A DNA stretch of 64,000 nucleotides, from the NCBI GenBank assembly GCA_965215025.1, contig CBDCCV010000002.1, forward strand, positions 682,001-746,000, given 5' to 3'. The translations under genes and the position numbers were made by a program. The stretch comes from CBDCCV01 sp965215025. GTDB taxonomy: Bacteria > Bacteroidota > Rhodothermia > Rhodothermales > Salinibacteraceae. The notes under the pieces are model-generated. The model was not told the origin of the DNA, did no database searches, and worked only from the letters and a program-made list of their open reading frames with translations. Position 1 is the stretch's first letter. Each line of letters starts with the position of its first letter. This document shows, piece after piece, positions 24,818 through 34,325 of this stretch.

Positions 24818-26350
24818 TCAGTGGCTACCCTGGCCCTTCAGATCACGCTGGCCTTCCAGATAGTGATCGTACCATTTCTGCTCTTGCCTATTTAGTTCTT
24901 CACGGGGTTGTTTATCCTCAAGCTGCTCCTGCCAGCGCTCAAGCAGGCGCTCAAGTCGTTGCGCGACTGCTGGATGCTGATCAAGAGTGTTCTCACGCTC
25001 AAGCTCGTTGAGGGGGGCGTGCATGTCATAGAGGTAGCGCCGTCCTCCCGGCAGCGCCAGCAGCTTCCAACGCCCGTCACGGACGGCGGCCTGCCCCCAA
25101 AAGCGGAAGAAGAGAGGACGCTGCGGCAACTCCTCCCCATCCTGCAAATGAAGTGCGAGATCGATGCCGTCGAGCCGGTCGGGCACGGCCAAACCGGCTG
25201 CCGCAAGAGCCGTTGCGCCCACGTCGAGCGCGATGACGGGCTTCTCTTCGACCCGGCCTGCCGGAAACGTGCCGGGCCAGGAAGCGACAAACGGCACGCG
25301 CACGCCTCCCTCCATTACCATTCCCTTCTCCCCGCGGAGCGGGTTATTGAGCGACCCGTCCCAAGCCGCGCCGCGTACATCAAGCGGAAGATCTTCCTTA
25401 ATAATTTTGAGCGGAGCCCCGTTGTCCGAAATAAAGAAGATCATCGTGTTCTTCGTTAGATCATGCTCACTGAGTGCCTTCAGAATCTGACCCACACCCT
25501 CGTCTACGGCCGAGAGCATCGCCAGGGCGTACCTCCGCCGGTTCGGCATGGGGCCGGGAAATCGACTCAGGTACTCCTCGGTGGCCTCCAGGGGAACGTG
25601 TGGAGCAAAGGGGGCAAAGTAGAGAAAGAAGGGCTCGTCGTGATGACGCTCGATAAAGGCCACGGCCGCCTCGGACTGGATGTTCAGCCGGTAGCCCTCG
25701 ACCTTCCCGTACCGAGACTGAGGCAACGACCGGCCGTCGAGCGTGTAGTTGTGCCAGTATCGGTTCCGCAGTCCCTGGAACACATCGGTGAACCCTCGAG
25801 CATCGGCCATGTAAGGGCGGATGTGTTTCTCGAACTGTAGCTGAACGTGCCCTTTGTCGTTGATGGGCAACGCGGGCTGCTGTCGCTGGGCCCAGGCGCG
25901 GTGCGTCCGGTTCGGTTCCAGATGCCACTTGCCGACCATGCCTGTGGCGTAGCCGGCGGCCTTCAAGCGCTCGGCAATCGTCGTCTCTTCCAGCGGAAGC
26001 GGCCCGAGTCCGATGTGCCCGACCCCGAAGCGTTGCTGATACCTTCCCGTGATCAGGCCCGCCCGCGAAGGGGTGCACTGCGGGGCTGTGACGTACCCGC
26101 TCGTGAATCGCACGCCGTTTTTCGCCAGCCGGTCGATGTTGGGGGTTTCGACGTCGTCGAGAATGCCCTGCGCGGACAGGTCGGCGTAGCCCTGGTCGTC
26201 CGTGAAAATGACGATTACGTTGGGGCGCTTCTCCGTGGTTTGTTCTCCCCCAGGGGGCTGCTGTGCCCAGACATCTTCGGTGCCCCATAGACTGATCGCC
26301 CCAACCAGAAATAGCGATCCGAATAGAAGTGCCAGCAGGCGACGAGGCAT
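24818..26350 (-). CDS. Family S1 sulfatase (no. 1)
   Basis: I chose the ATG at 26350 (MPRRLLALLFGSLFLVGAIS, signal peptide), because the open frame upstream overlaps the 3' end of another gene. The 510-residue protein has NVIVIFTDDQGYADL (metal-binding Asp pair, 51-52), the formylglycine motif CTPSRAGLITGRY (Cys92), AAGYATGMVGKWHLE, and FFISDNGAP (second metal site). It hydrolyses a sulfate ester, probably on a polysaccharide or its fragments, in the periplasm or outside. The upstream gene ends at 26352, so the two are tightly coupled. Sugar specificity cannot be read from the sequence. Confidence 0.92.
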   Translation of the reverse strand: MPRRLLALLFGSLFLVGAISLWGTEDVWAQQPPGGEQTTEKRPNVIVIFTDDQGYADLSAQGILDDVETPNIDRLAKNGVRFTSGYVTAPQCTPSRAGLITGRYQQRFGVGHIGLGPLPLEETTIAERLKAAGYATGMVGKWHLEPNRTHRAWAQRQQPALPINDKGHVQLQFEKHIRPYMADARGFTDVFQGLRNRYWHNYTLDGRSLPQSRYGKVEGYRLNIQSEAAVAFIERHHDEPFFLYFAPFAPHVPLEATEEYLSRFPGPMPNRRRYALAMLSAVDEGVGQILKALSEHDLTKNTMIFFISDNGAPLKIIKEDLPLDVRGAAWDGSLNNPLRGEKGMVMEGGVRVPFVASWPGTFPAGRVEEKPVIALDVGATALAAAGLAVPDRLDGIDLALHLQDGEELPQRPLFFRFWGQAAVRDGRWKLLALPGGRRYLYDMHAPLNELERENTLDQHPAVAQRLERLLERWQEQLEDKQPREELNRQEQKWYDHYLEGQRDLKGQGSH

Positions 26351-26351
26351 A

Positions 26352-27699
26352 TCAAGCAGAGGAGCGGACCTTCGTGTTTGACAGTACGCGCAACTCCACC
26401 TGCTCACCGGGCGCCAGAACGAGCGGAAAATAAGATTCACTGTAAGCGGAATCGCCAGGATTGTAGAAAGGCTCTTCATCTTCTCCTCCGAAATTTTTGC
26501 TTCCCTGCACGAGAAACGGCAGCGCGCGGCCCTCGGTGTCAGTGATAATTCCGGCTTCCAGACGCGATTAATGAAGTGCGTCAGCATGCTTGACGTAAAT
26601 TTTTCGGCCCCGCTCGTCGTTCTTGACCGACAACGGGGCCATCGCCATGTAGACCGCTGCGTGCCGTGATGGTGTAGTGTCCTTTCCGCGCGTCGTACCC
26701 CCTGAAACGCGCATTGCCTCCGACTCTGAAGTCTTCGCCGGACAGCGGGTGCCTCTCCAGTTGCCGGGCGGCCTTCAACCCTCCAAAGTCGTCCTCAGCG
26801 CCCAGGAACAGACGGGCATACAGCGACCGTGAGGTGCCGCTCCCGAAGTGAACATCCGCTCCGCCCGCTCCCAGTGCGAACCGCTGCGTGATGCGCACTT
26901 GGCCCGCTTCCTCGACAAGCCCCAGGCTGGCGGTCCCCGCGCTGTCGGGAAGGATGAGCCCGAACGTTCCACGGTGCCCTGTCACTCCCAGCACGGCGTT
27001 GCCCTCGGCATGTCGGTCCCGATAGACAGTCCGTCGGCGAAGCGCCTTAGTCCCCTCGGAGGTCAGGTAGCGGTCGCAAGAGGCTGCATCCAGCGTCCAT
27101 TCCACCTCTGCCGATGCGACGGAAGCCGGTGCTGTGCCGTGAAGTTCGACTTCCAGGTACAGCCGTTCTGGGTAAGCGTGGAAGACGACCTCACCGCGCA
27201 CGCCCAGCGTGTCGCCTCCTGCACTGGTGGGCAGCAGGTCGAAGACATGTGCGTCGTAATAGTGCGGGCCGTGACGAAAAATGTTCAGACGGCTTTTCTC
27301 GGACGCTCGTGCGCTTTCGAAGACGCGTCCATCAGCCGAGGTCACCCGCAGATTCAGTCCCTGTTCAATCAGGCTTTGGGCTTGTGGCGCCGCTCGCAGG
27401 GCAGCCAACCCAATATCAGGCGATGCCAGCTTGAACGCTAAGGCGTAGTTCGCAGCCTTTATCCGAAATGCTTTCCGCTGATGGCTCGCGTAGTGCACTT
27501 CCAGCGTCTTTTGCTCAGTGACCTCTGGATGCCGACGCAGGTACGAATGAACTCCTCGCCCGACGCTGTCGTCGTCGTCGATTCCTGCATCTGGCTCCGC
27601 CTCTGGTGAAGAGACCGGAAGACGCCCTCCGGTAGAAGACGCCACAGTCAGAAGCGTTATAAATGCCAGGCTTGCGCCTGCGATGCGCAGGTGGAGCAT
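26352..27699 (-). pseudogene. Secreted protein of unknown family, frameshifted near its 3' end
   Basis: The start at 27699 gives a signal peptide (MLHLRIAGASLAFITLLTVA). The frame is intact to about 26665 (GYDARKGHYTITAR). There the coding sense shifts by one base and continues MAPLSVKNDERGRKIYVKHA, meets a TAA near 26574, and then goes on EAGIITDTEGRALPFLVQGS and YFPLVLAPGEQVELRVL to a TGA at 26352. So one frameshift and one in-frame stop separate a recognisable C-terminal domain. The mature part is beta-rich; I do not recognise it. Its location among sulfatases suggests a role in polysaccharide breakdown. Confidence 0.7.
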
Positions 27700-27736
27700 G
27701 TCCCGGTTTGGTGATTTTCGCGAGTTTGCTACCGCT

Positions 27737-29335
27737 TTACTGGCGAGACCAGGAAGAGGCCTCCGGATTATAGTTCGGATTCTTTTTGGGAAGAAGCGCA
27801 TTTGTATCTCTCAGCCACGCTTCCATTAGGTTTTTTAGTTCCTCCACTTTCTCCGGTCGATGTTCGGCAATATTATTGGCCTCACTTACATCTTCTTGCA
27901 AGTCGTACAGTTCGTACCTGTCCGTCTGGCCGGGGCCCGCCCCATAGAAACGAATTAGCTTGTAGCGACCGCTGTGAACGGAGGTTGCAGGAGAGTTTCC
28001 AGTCGCCCTCAGGTAGTGAGGGAAATGGTGGTAGACAGCCTCGCGGTTTAATTCCCCTGTACGCTTCAAGACCGGCAGCAGACTCTCCCCGTCCAAGAGC
28101 TTATGCTGATCTGGGTTCACCCCAGCCAGCCCCAAAAACGTGGGATAGAGGTCCACAATGTGAGTGATCGTCTCGTTTTTCACTCCCGCCCTCACCTCAC
28201 CGGGCCACCGCACGATCATGGGCACCCGCACTCCGCCTTCATAGATCGATGCTTTGCCGTTCCGCAGGGGGTGGTTCGACGTCGCTGGCACGGGGTTCTT
28301 CACATGCACCACTCCTCCATTGTCCGAGGTAAAAACCAAAACGGTGTTCGAAGCCATTCCCGTTTGTTCGAGTGCTTCTATGATGCGTCCCAGACTTCGA
28401 TCTATACTTTCCACCTTGGCTGCGTTGATGGGATTCATCTGGTGCCCAAAATCGTCCTTTCTTCGGAGCTTGCGCGCATATTTCGCCACCAACTCCTCTT
28501 CCCCCTGCCAAGGGCCGTGTACGTTGTGATGCGCCAGGTACATGAAAAAGGGTCCCTCCTTGACCTTTTCTTTTTCCAAAAGTGCGACCGCTTCCCGGCT
28601 GAGGCGGTCGGTCAGGTATTCCCCCGGTGGGCCGTCCGGCAGGAGGGGAATGCCGTAAGGAGAAAAGTACGTTCCAGGACCGGGCCCTCCGACCCCCACG
28701 ACGTGCTCAAAGCCCTGATGGTGCGGAGAATACTTCGCCCACTTCGGCCAGCGGCCATTAGGGCTCAGGTGCCACTTTCCCAGGTGGTAGGTGTTGTAGC
28801 CTCCTCCCTCCCTGAGCGCCTCGGCCACTGTGCGCTCCCCAAGCGGCAGAAACGTTCGCTGTTGAGGCTCCGTCACAGTGAACCTACTACGATCGCGATT
28901 CGGCACGCTCGGATCAGTTATGACTTCGCGGCTGGTAATGGCTTTGGTCATTCGAAGCCGCGCCGGATACTTCCCCGTCAACAGAGCAGCCCGACTGGGC
29001 GAACACAACGGGTGCGCGTAGGCCTGCATAAATTGCATACCCTCTTCGGCCAGCCGGCTGACGTTTGGAGTCTCGTAGAAAGTGCTACCATACGGCTCAG
29101 TATCCGCCCACCCCAGATCGTCTACAAAGAAGACGAGAATGTTCGGCTGTGAAACTGTTTCCCGCTCTGCCGCACCGGGCGTTCTTCCTGCCCCCATCTG
29201 ACTCTGTGCCTGTGCAGTGGTGCACAAGAAGAGCACCAACATCTTAACAACCGAAGTCACCCAACACCGCCTGGCAGCCTCACAACGGCGGCGAACGTCC
29301 GGACCTCCCTTGTGTCCTGTGTGAGAGTGCTCCAT
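27737..29335 (-). CDS. Family S1 sulfatase (no. 2)
   Basis: The ATG at 29335 (MEHSHTGHKGGPDVRRRCEA) was chosen because a hydrophobic segment, MLVLFLCTTAQAQ, follows at 32-44; the frame is open to 29491 over the next gene. The 532-residue product has NILVFFVDDLGWADTEPYGS (metal Asp pair), CSPSRAALLTGKY (Cys111), YHLGKWHLSPNGRWP and VFTSDNGGVVH. It is about 90 bases downstream of sulfatase 3. The N-terminal extension before the hydrophobic segment is unusually long, so an inner ATG at KMLVLFL is an alternative start. Confidence 0.9.
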   Translation of the reverse strand: MEHSHTGHKGGPDVRRRCEAARRCWVTSVVKMLVLFLCTTAQAQSQMGAGRTPGAAERETVSQPNILVFFVDDLGWADTEPYGSTFYETPNVSRLAEEGMQFMQAYAHPLCSPSRAALLTGKYPARLRMTKAITSREVITDPSVPNRDRSRFTVTEPQQRTFLPLGERTVAEALREGGGYNTYHLGKWHLSPNGRWPKWAKYSPHHQGFEHVVGVGGPGPGTYFSPYGIPLLPDGPPGEYLTDRLSREAVALLEKEKVKEGPFFMYLAHHNVHGPWQGEEELVAKYARKLRRKDDFGHQMNPINAAKVESIDRSLGRIIEALEQTGMASNTVLVFTSDNGGVVHVKNPVPATSNHPLRNGKASIYEGGVRVPMIVRWPGEVRAGVKNETITHIVDLYPTFLGLAGVNPDQHKLLDGESLLPVLKRTGELNREAVYHHFPHYLRATGNSPATSVHSGRYKLIRFYGAGPGQTDRYELYDLQEDVSEANNIAEHRPEKVEELKNLMEAWLRDTNALLPKKNPNYNPEASSWSRQ

Positions 29336-29426
29336 GTGCTCTTCGAGGTTCAGAGAGGCAAACTCAGGTCGAGGCGCACCTGTAAACTCGTTCCTGGAAT
29401 ACGGACGCAATGGACGCAGATGCAGG

Positions 29427-30896
29427 TCACTTTTCGCTTGAAGCATCTTGGTCTCCCAGCAAATGATACATGGGGGGGACACTGCTGCCAAAGCGGACTC
29501 CCGTCACGCGATCGGTGTGGTCGTCGCGCAGGCGCCGCGTGGGCGGGAAGTCCCCTGTTTCTCTTTCCCATGTCCCCAGCACCTCTCGCGCCAAACGCCC
29601 GGCTACCTCGGCGCCCTCCGGGTCGCCCGCAATATTTTCGATTTCCCACGGATCCGCTTCCAAATCGTATAGCTCGACGCGGGGCCGTGGCACCTCGAAG
29701 ATGAGACGCTGAGCGTCCGTCAGTTCACCGGCCTCTCTGAGACGCCGCAGTTCGTACCAAGAGGGGCTGCTGGCCAAGTCGGCGGCCATGCACGCGGGCA
29801 GCTCCGTGTAGTCCTCGTTGAGGATGAGCTTGTAGCGGTCAGAGCGTACGCTGCGCATGTGCTCGTCGCAGTCGTGCCAGTTGCGCTCGCTGAAGACGTA
29901 CTCGCGGCCCGTGTAGGAGCCCGGGTTCAGAATCATGTCGGGGCGGCTCTCGCCCTGTATGCCGTCCGGGAGCGGCGCGCCGGCCAGTTCCAGCAGCGTG
30001 GGCGCGAGGTCGATTACGCTCGTCAGGGCGTCGGTCCGCGTGCCCGGCTCGACCCGAGCGGGCCACGTGAAGATGAGCGGCGTGCGTGTTCCGGCGTCGT
30101 AGAGTGACCCTTTTGCCCGGGGAAACGGCGCGCCGTTGTCGCTGAGGAAAACGATGAGGGTGTTCTCGCGCATCCCCCGGCGTTCGAGCTCCTCCACGAA
30201 GCGCCCGATCTGGCCGTCCATGCGGCCGATCTCGTCGTAGTAGCGCGCGAGGTCCTGGCGCGTCTTGGGCGTGTCGGCCAGGTAGGGCGGCACCTCGACG
30301 TCGTCCGGGTCGTGCGGGGTGTCGAGCGCGCCCTCGCTGTAGGGGCGGTGCGGGTCTTGAAAGCCCACCCAGAGAAAGAACGGACGGCTGTCTGCTTCGT
30401 CGAGGAAGTTGGGAAAGGCGCTGGAGAGCTTCTGCGAGTACCACTGGAACTGCTCCTTGCCGTGCCTTCCGTAGTGGGTCTTGCGCATGTGGCCGGTAAA
30501 GTAGCCCTGCTGCTGCAGGTGCGCGGGCAGAATGGCTTCGTCCTCGGGAAGCGGCATGTGCAGGTCTTCCGCGCCGGTGGCATGGGGGTACTTGCCCGTC
30601 AGAATGCTGATGCGCGAGGGGCTGCACTGCGGCGTAGTCAAAAAGGCGCGCTGCACCAGCAGTCCCTGCTCTGCGAGCTGGTCGATGTTGGGCGTGCGGA
30701 TAGCGTCGTTGCCGTAAGCGCCGAAGTCGCGCCAGCCGGCATCGTCAGCGACGAAAATGAGGATGTTAGGGGCCTGAACTGTAGCGCCCTGCTGCTTCTT
30801 CGGCGAGGAGTAAGAAGCCCCAAGTGCGAGCAACGTCGCTGCCAGCGCGAGCAGCATCGCATGGGGTACGCAAAGGGGAAACAGGTGCTTTCTCAT
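29427..30896 (-). CDS. Family S1 sulfatase (no. 3), N-sulfatase-like subgroup
   Basis: A signal peptide (MLLALAATLLALGAS) is followed by NILIFVADDAGWRDFGAYG, CSPSRISILTGKYPHATG (Cys91), GHMRKTHYGRHGKEQF and VFLSDNGAPFPRAKGSLYDA. The VADDAGW and CSPSRIS forms and the AGTRTPLIF block recall the heparan N-sulfatase-like branch, so the substrate might carry N- or O-sulfate; this is weak. The protein at 55973-57451 is a close paralogue sharing the same blocks. 489 residues, normal length. Confidence 0.9.
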   Translation of the reverse strand: MRKHLFPLCVPHAMLLALAATLLALGASYSSPKKQQGATVQAPNILIFVADDAGWRDFGAYGNDAIRTPNIDQLAEQGLLVQRAFLTTPQCSPSRISILTGKYPHATGAEDLHMPLPEDEAILPAHLQQQGYFTGHMRKTHYGRHGKEQFQWYSQKLSSAFPNFLDEADSRPFFLWVGFQDPHRPYSEGALDTPHDPDDVEVPPYLADTPKTRQDLARYYDEIGRMDGQIGRFVEELERRGMRENTLIVFLSDNGAPFPRAKGSLYDAGTRTPLIFTWPARVEPGTRTDALTSVIDLAPTLLELAGAPLPDGIQGESRPDMILNPGSYTGREYVFSERNWHDCDEHMRSVRSDRYKLILNEDYTELPACMAADLASSPSWYELRRLREAGELTDAQRLIFEVPRPRVELYDLEADPWEIENIAGDPEGAEVAGRLAREVLGTWERETGDFPPTRRLRDDHTDRVTGVRFGSSVPPMYHLLGDQDASSEK

Positions 30897-31081
30897 CTTT
30901 CTCTCCTGAGTGGGTAAGTCGAATTCAGTGTGCCGCTGAAAAGCGCGTGCTCAATAACAAGGCTGCTTTCTGAACTCCGGCTTACAGCCGCTCCTGCGGT
31001 TGTTCACGCCCTCAAGTCTCCGAGTTTTCCCTCTTCGCAACGCCGGCCAAGCCGCTCGTCCACGAGTAAGAACCAGCGTTT

Positions 31082-32569
31082 TCAGAAGTCTCCCTCTCGG
31101 CCTCGGCTTTCGCGCTGACTCATGTCCTCCCATCGGTACTCGCCTTCGTGGCCCCCCGGGGCGCTGTGGTGGGGGTCCCACCACGCATTGAGCAGTGCCC
31201 GCAACCGCTGGGCGACCTCCGGATGCTCCTCAATGCGGTTGGTCGTTTCGCCGGGGTCGCTGGCGATGTTGAACAGCTCCGACGCCTCCCCGGCGGCCTG
31301 GCCGCCCTCGGCTGGCACAATCAGCTTCCAGTCGCCGCTACGCACCCATCGGTACTTCAACCCGGCCAGCGGGCGGGAGAGACTCACCAGGTCGTGCGTG
31401 AAGATTTCCCCGTAGACGGCTTCGCGCGTCCGTTCGCCCGCTGCCATCGCCAGCAGGTTCCGGCCCGGCAAGCTGGGGGGCACGCGGCGCCCGATGGCTT
31501 TCAACACCGTCGGGAAAAAATCGGTCGTCGAGGCCAGTGCCTCGCGTCTTCCGGCTTCTACGTGGCCAGGCCAGCGCACCATAATCGGGGTGCGCACTCC
31601 CATGTCGTAGGGCGAGCGTTTGCTCCGCGCAGCATACGGCGGCTCCCCTCGTTCACGGTCCACGTTCTGAATCCAGCCGTTGTCGACGGCGAAGAGCACC
31701 ACGGTGTTTTCGCGCAAGCCCTGCTCGTCGAGGTAGCCGAGAAGCTCGCCCACCGTCTCGTCGAACCACTCCACCATGGCGTAATACTTGGCCAGACGCA
31801 CGGGACGCCCCTCCGCCCGGTACTTTTTCAGAAGGCGCTCCGGCGGGTTGTGCGGGAAGTGCGGCAGCAGCGGAGCGTACCACAGGAAAAACGGCTCGTC
31901 GTCGTGCGCTTCTACGAAGTCGTAGATGGGCTGCATCGTCTCGCGGCCGATGTAGAGGCCTGCATCCCCGTGACGCCCCCGCTCGCCCGTGCGCGGGGCT
32001 GGCAGCGCGGTGCCGGGGGCCTTGCTGTCGATGGTCATGCCGTGGGTGAAGCCGCCCATCCCGTAGTGGCCCTCCCACCACTTCCCCGTCTGCATGCTCG
32101 AATACCCCAGCTCGCGTAAGACGCGCGGAAGGCTCGACGTGTGGGCAATGAAGCGCAGCATCCGCGCGCGGTCCACCCCCTCCGGCGGGTCGTTGCCCGT
32201 AATGCCATGCTGATGCGGATACTGGCCCGTGACGATGGTGGCCAGGCTGGGGCGGCAGAGCGAAGTAGGCACGTAGCCGTTGACGAAAACAGCGCTCTCA
32301 GAAGCCAGCGCGTCAATGTGGGGGGTCTCGATCACCGGATGCCCCATGAACGAGAAGTCTTTCCACCCCTGGTCGTCGGAAAGAATCAGAACGAAGTTGG
32401 GACGCTCGACCCGTGCGGCGGGCTGTCCGGCTCCCTGCACCTCGGTATTCTGCGCCTTGGCACCCTGCTCCAGTGACGCTGGCGGCGCGCAGCCGCCAGC
32501 CCCTGCCACGACCAGCAGTGCGAGTACGCTCAGGGAGGTCCAGGACCGGCGAACCATGACTCTTCTCAT
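31082..32569 (-). CDS. Family S1 sulfatase (no. 4), lipoprotein, with CRPSL motif
   Basis: The N-terminus ends in a lipobox-like VVAGAGGC (Cys27), suggesting a lipid anchor. The core has NFVLILSDDQGWKDFSFMG and LCRPSLATIVTGQYPHQHG. The maturation motif is C-R-P-S-L, with Leu where Arg is normal (Cys105); I recall this variant from other secreted sulfatases, but its conversion by FGE is not certain. Further blocks are MQTGKWWEGHYGMGGFTHGM and FAVDNGWIQNVD. 495 residues. Substrate unknown. Confidence 0.88.
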   Translation of the reverse strand: MRRVMVRRSWTSLSVLALLVVAGAGGCAPPASLEQGAKAQNTEVQGAGQPAARVERPNFVLILSDDQGWKDFSFMGHPVIETPHIDALASESAVFVNGYVPTSLCRPSLATIVTGQYPHQHGITGNDPPEGVDRARMLRFIAHTSSLPRVLRELGYSSMQTGKWWEGHYGMGGFTHGMTIDSKAPGTALPAPRTGERGRHGDAGLYIGRETMQPIYDFVEAHDDEPFFLWYAPLLPHFPHNPPERLLKKYRAEGRPVRLAKYYAMVEWFDETVGELLGYLDEQGLRENTVVLFAVDNGWIQNVDRERGEPPYAARSKRSPYDMGVRTPIMVRWPGHVEAGRREALASTTDFFPTVLKAIGRRVPPSLPGRNLLAMAAGERTREAVYGEIFTHDLVSLSRPLAGLKYRWVRSGDWKLIVPAEGGQAAGEASELFNIASDPGETTNRIEEHPEVAQRLRALLNAWWDPHHSAPGGHEGEYRWEDMSQRESRGREGDF

Positions 32570-32678
32570 CTGATCAATGCTTAGGTCGTCGCGAAATGTC
32601 GAGGCGAGCTCAGCGCGTCGGGCGAACAGGGCTGCGGAGCGGAAAGTCCCGGCTTGGCCCTTTCGCCGACGGCGGCCA

Positions 32679-34244
32679 TCACTTCGTTTTAGGAAACTTG
32701 GCGCCCACGCGCTCGGCCCACCGGGTGTACCTGTCTATGAGGTCTGCGCGCTTTTCGGGCCTCTCCTTCGAGAGGTCGTGCAGCTCCGTGCGGTCTTCGT
32801 TCATGTCGTAGAGCTTCCAGTCCCGGTTCCGAAACCCCACCAGCTTCCACTGCCCCTGCCGCACCCCGGCGTGGCGGCGAAACTCCCAGAAAACAGGGTC
32901 GCGCTCAAAAGACGGCTCGCCGCGAAAGACTGGCAGCAGCGAGCGCCCTTCCAGCGGAAGCACTTCGTGACCGTCGTAGCGAGACGGATAGTCGGCCTCC
33001 GCCACCTCCAGGAAGGTAGGCATCAGGTCGATGAGGTGCCCCACCTCGCCAGTGATCTGCCCCTGGCGATCAGCACCGATAGCGGCGGGCCAGGAGACGA
33101 TAAACGGCGTCGCCGTCCCTCCTTCCAGCGACTGGCGCTTGTACCCGCGAAAGGGCGTGTTGGACGCGTACGCCCACTGCGTGTCGTAGGTGTGCCAGGA
33201 ATCGGCCGGTCCAGGTGGAACGTCTGGTGTCTTGTGGTGGCTGTAGGGACAGCCGCCGTTGTCGGAGAGGAAGATGACCAGCGTGTTTTCCTTCTCTCCC
33301 AGCTCATCGAGCCGTCGCACGAGCCGTCCGATGTCCCGGTCCATCTCATCGATCATGGCGGCATAGACGGCCATGAACAAATCTTGCGACCGCTGCTGCT
33401 CTGCCGAGAGGCTGTTCCAGTCGGGAACGGACGGGTAGTACCGGGCAGGCGTGGTGCTCGAAGCCAGCGCCCACTTCTCTTCTATGACCCCGGTGTCGAG
33501 CTGGCGCTCGTAGCGCTGCTCTCGGAGCGACTCCCAGCCCATCATAAACTTGCCCCGGTACTTGTCGATGGTTTCTTCCGGGGCGTGCAGAGGCCAGTGC
33601 GGCGCGTTGTAGGCCAGGTACAGGAAGAACGGCTTGTCTTGCGAGACGGCTTCGTTTACAAACTCGATGGAGTAGTCGGTGAAAGCGTGCGTCGCATAGA
33701 AGTCGTCCTCGGGCACCTCGTAGGGTTTGCCGTTGAGGCGCCACGGCCCCCCGGGTTTTCCCGTAAAGTAGTTCGTGAGTCCGCCCAGAAATCCGAAGTT
33801 GCGCTCGAAGCCACGCTCCGAGGGGGGCGGGCCGTCCAGGTGCCACTTCCCGGCCGTGATCGTCCGGTAGCCCGCTTGTTCGAGCACCTCAGCGACCGTG
33901 ACGTGATTTTGCAGCTTCAGATTCTCGGTCTGCTGGTAGTACAGCCCGCTGAGCAAGGAGGCGCGGCTCTGCGTGCATTTCGAGTTGTTGTAGAACTGCG
34001 TGAACCGGAGCCCCTCCTGCGCCATCCGGTCGAGGTGCGGCGTCTGTATCACCGTGGCGCCGTAGCTGCCGAGATCTGAGTAACCCATATCGTCGGCCAT
34101 GATGACCACGATGTTGGGACGCGCGTCGTCGCTGCGTTGCGCTGCGTCGCCGCTGCCACTACCATTCTGCGACCGCTCGGCGCCAGAGCAGGAGCACAGC
34201 ACCAGCATGAGAACCAGAAGCCCGATACTCTGCGCAAACCTCAT
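32679..34244 (-). CDS. Family S1 sulfatase (no. 5), lipoprotein, with CTQSR motif
   Basis: The ATG at 34244 (MRFAQSIGLLVLMLVLCSCS) gives a lipoprotein signal; the frame extends 11 codons upstream. The core is NIVVIMADDMGYSDLGSYGA with the maturation motif KCTQSRASLLSGLY (Cys90), in which Gln replaces the usual Pro of CxPSR. Further blocks are GYRTITAGKWHLDGPPPSER, LYLAYNAPHWPLHAPEE and IFLSDNGGCPYSHH, close to the arylsulfatase A-like branch. 521 residues. Whether the altered motif is still modified is open. Confidence 0.88.
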   Translation of the reverse strand: MRFAQSIGLLVLMLVLCSCSGAERSQNGSGSGDAAQRSDDARPNIVVIMADDMGYSDLGSYGATVIQTPHLDRMAQEGLRFTQFYNNSKCTQSRASLLSGLYYQQTENLKLQNHVTVAEVLEQAGYRTITAGKWHLDGPPPSERGFERNFGFLGGLTNYFTGKPGGPWRLNGKPYEVPEDDFYATHAFTDYSIEFVNEAVSQDKPFFLYLAYNAPHWPLHAPEETIDKYRGKFMMGWESLREQRYERQLDTGVIEEKWALASSTTPARYYPSVPDWNSLSAEQQRSQDLFMAVYAAMIDEMDRDIGRLVRRLDELGEKENTLVIFLSDNGGCPYSHHKTPDVPPGPADSWHTYDTQWAYASNTPFRGYKRQSLEGGTATPFIVSWPAAIGADRQGQITGEVGHLIDLMPTFLEVAEADYPSRYDGHEVLPLEGRSLLPVFRGEPSFERDPVFWEFRRHAGVRQGQWKLVGFRNRDWKLYDMNEDRTELHDLSKERPEKRADLIDRYTRWAERVGAKFPKTK

Positions 34245-34325
34245 TTGCTTTAAAAAACACGAATAGACTGTTTGCATAAGGCGTTCTCTCTTTTGTGAGC
34301 GTTCCTTTTGTTGGGTTCGGTCGCG

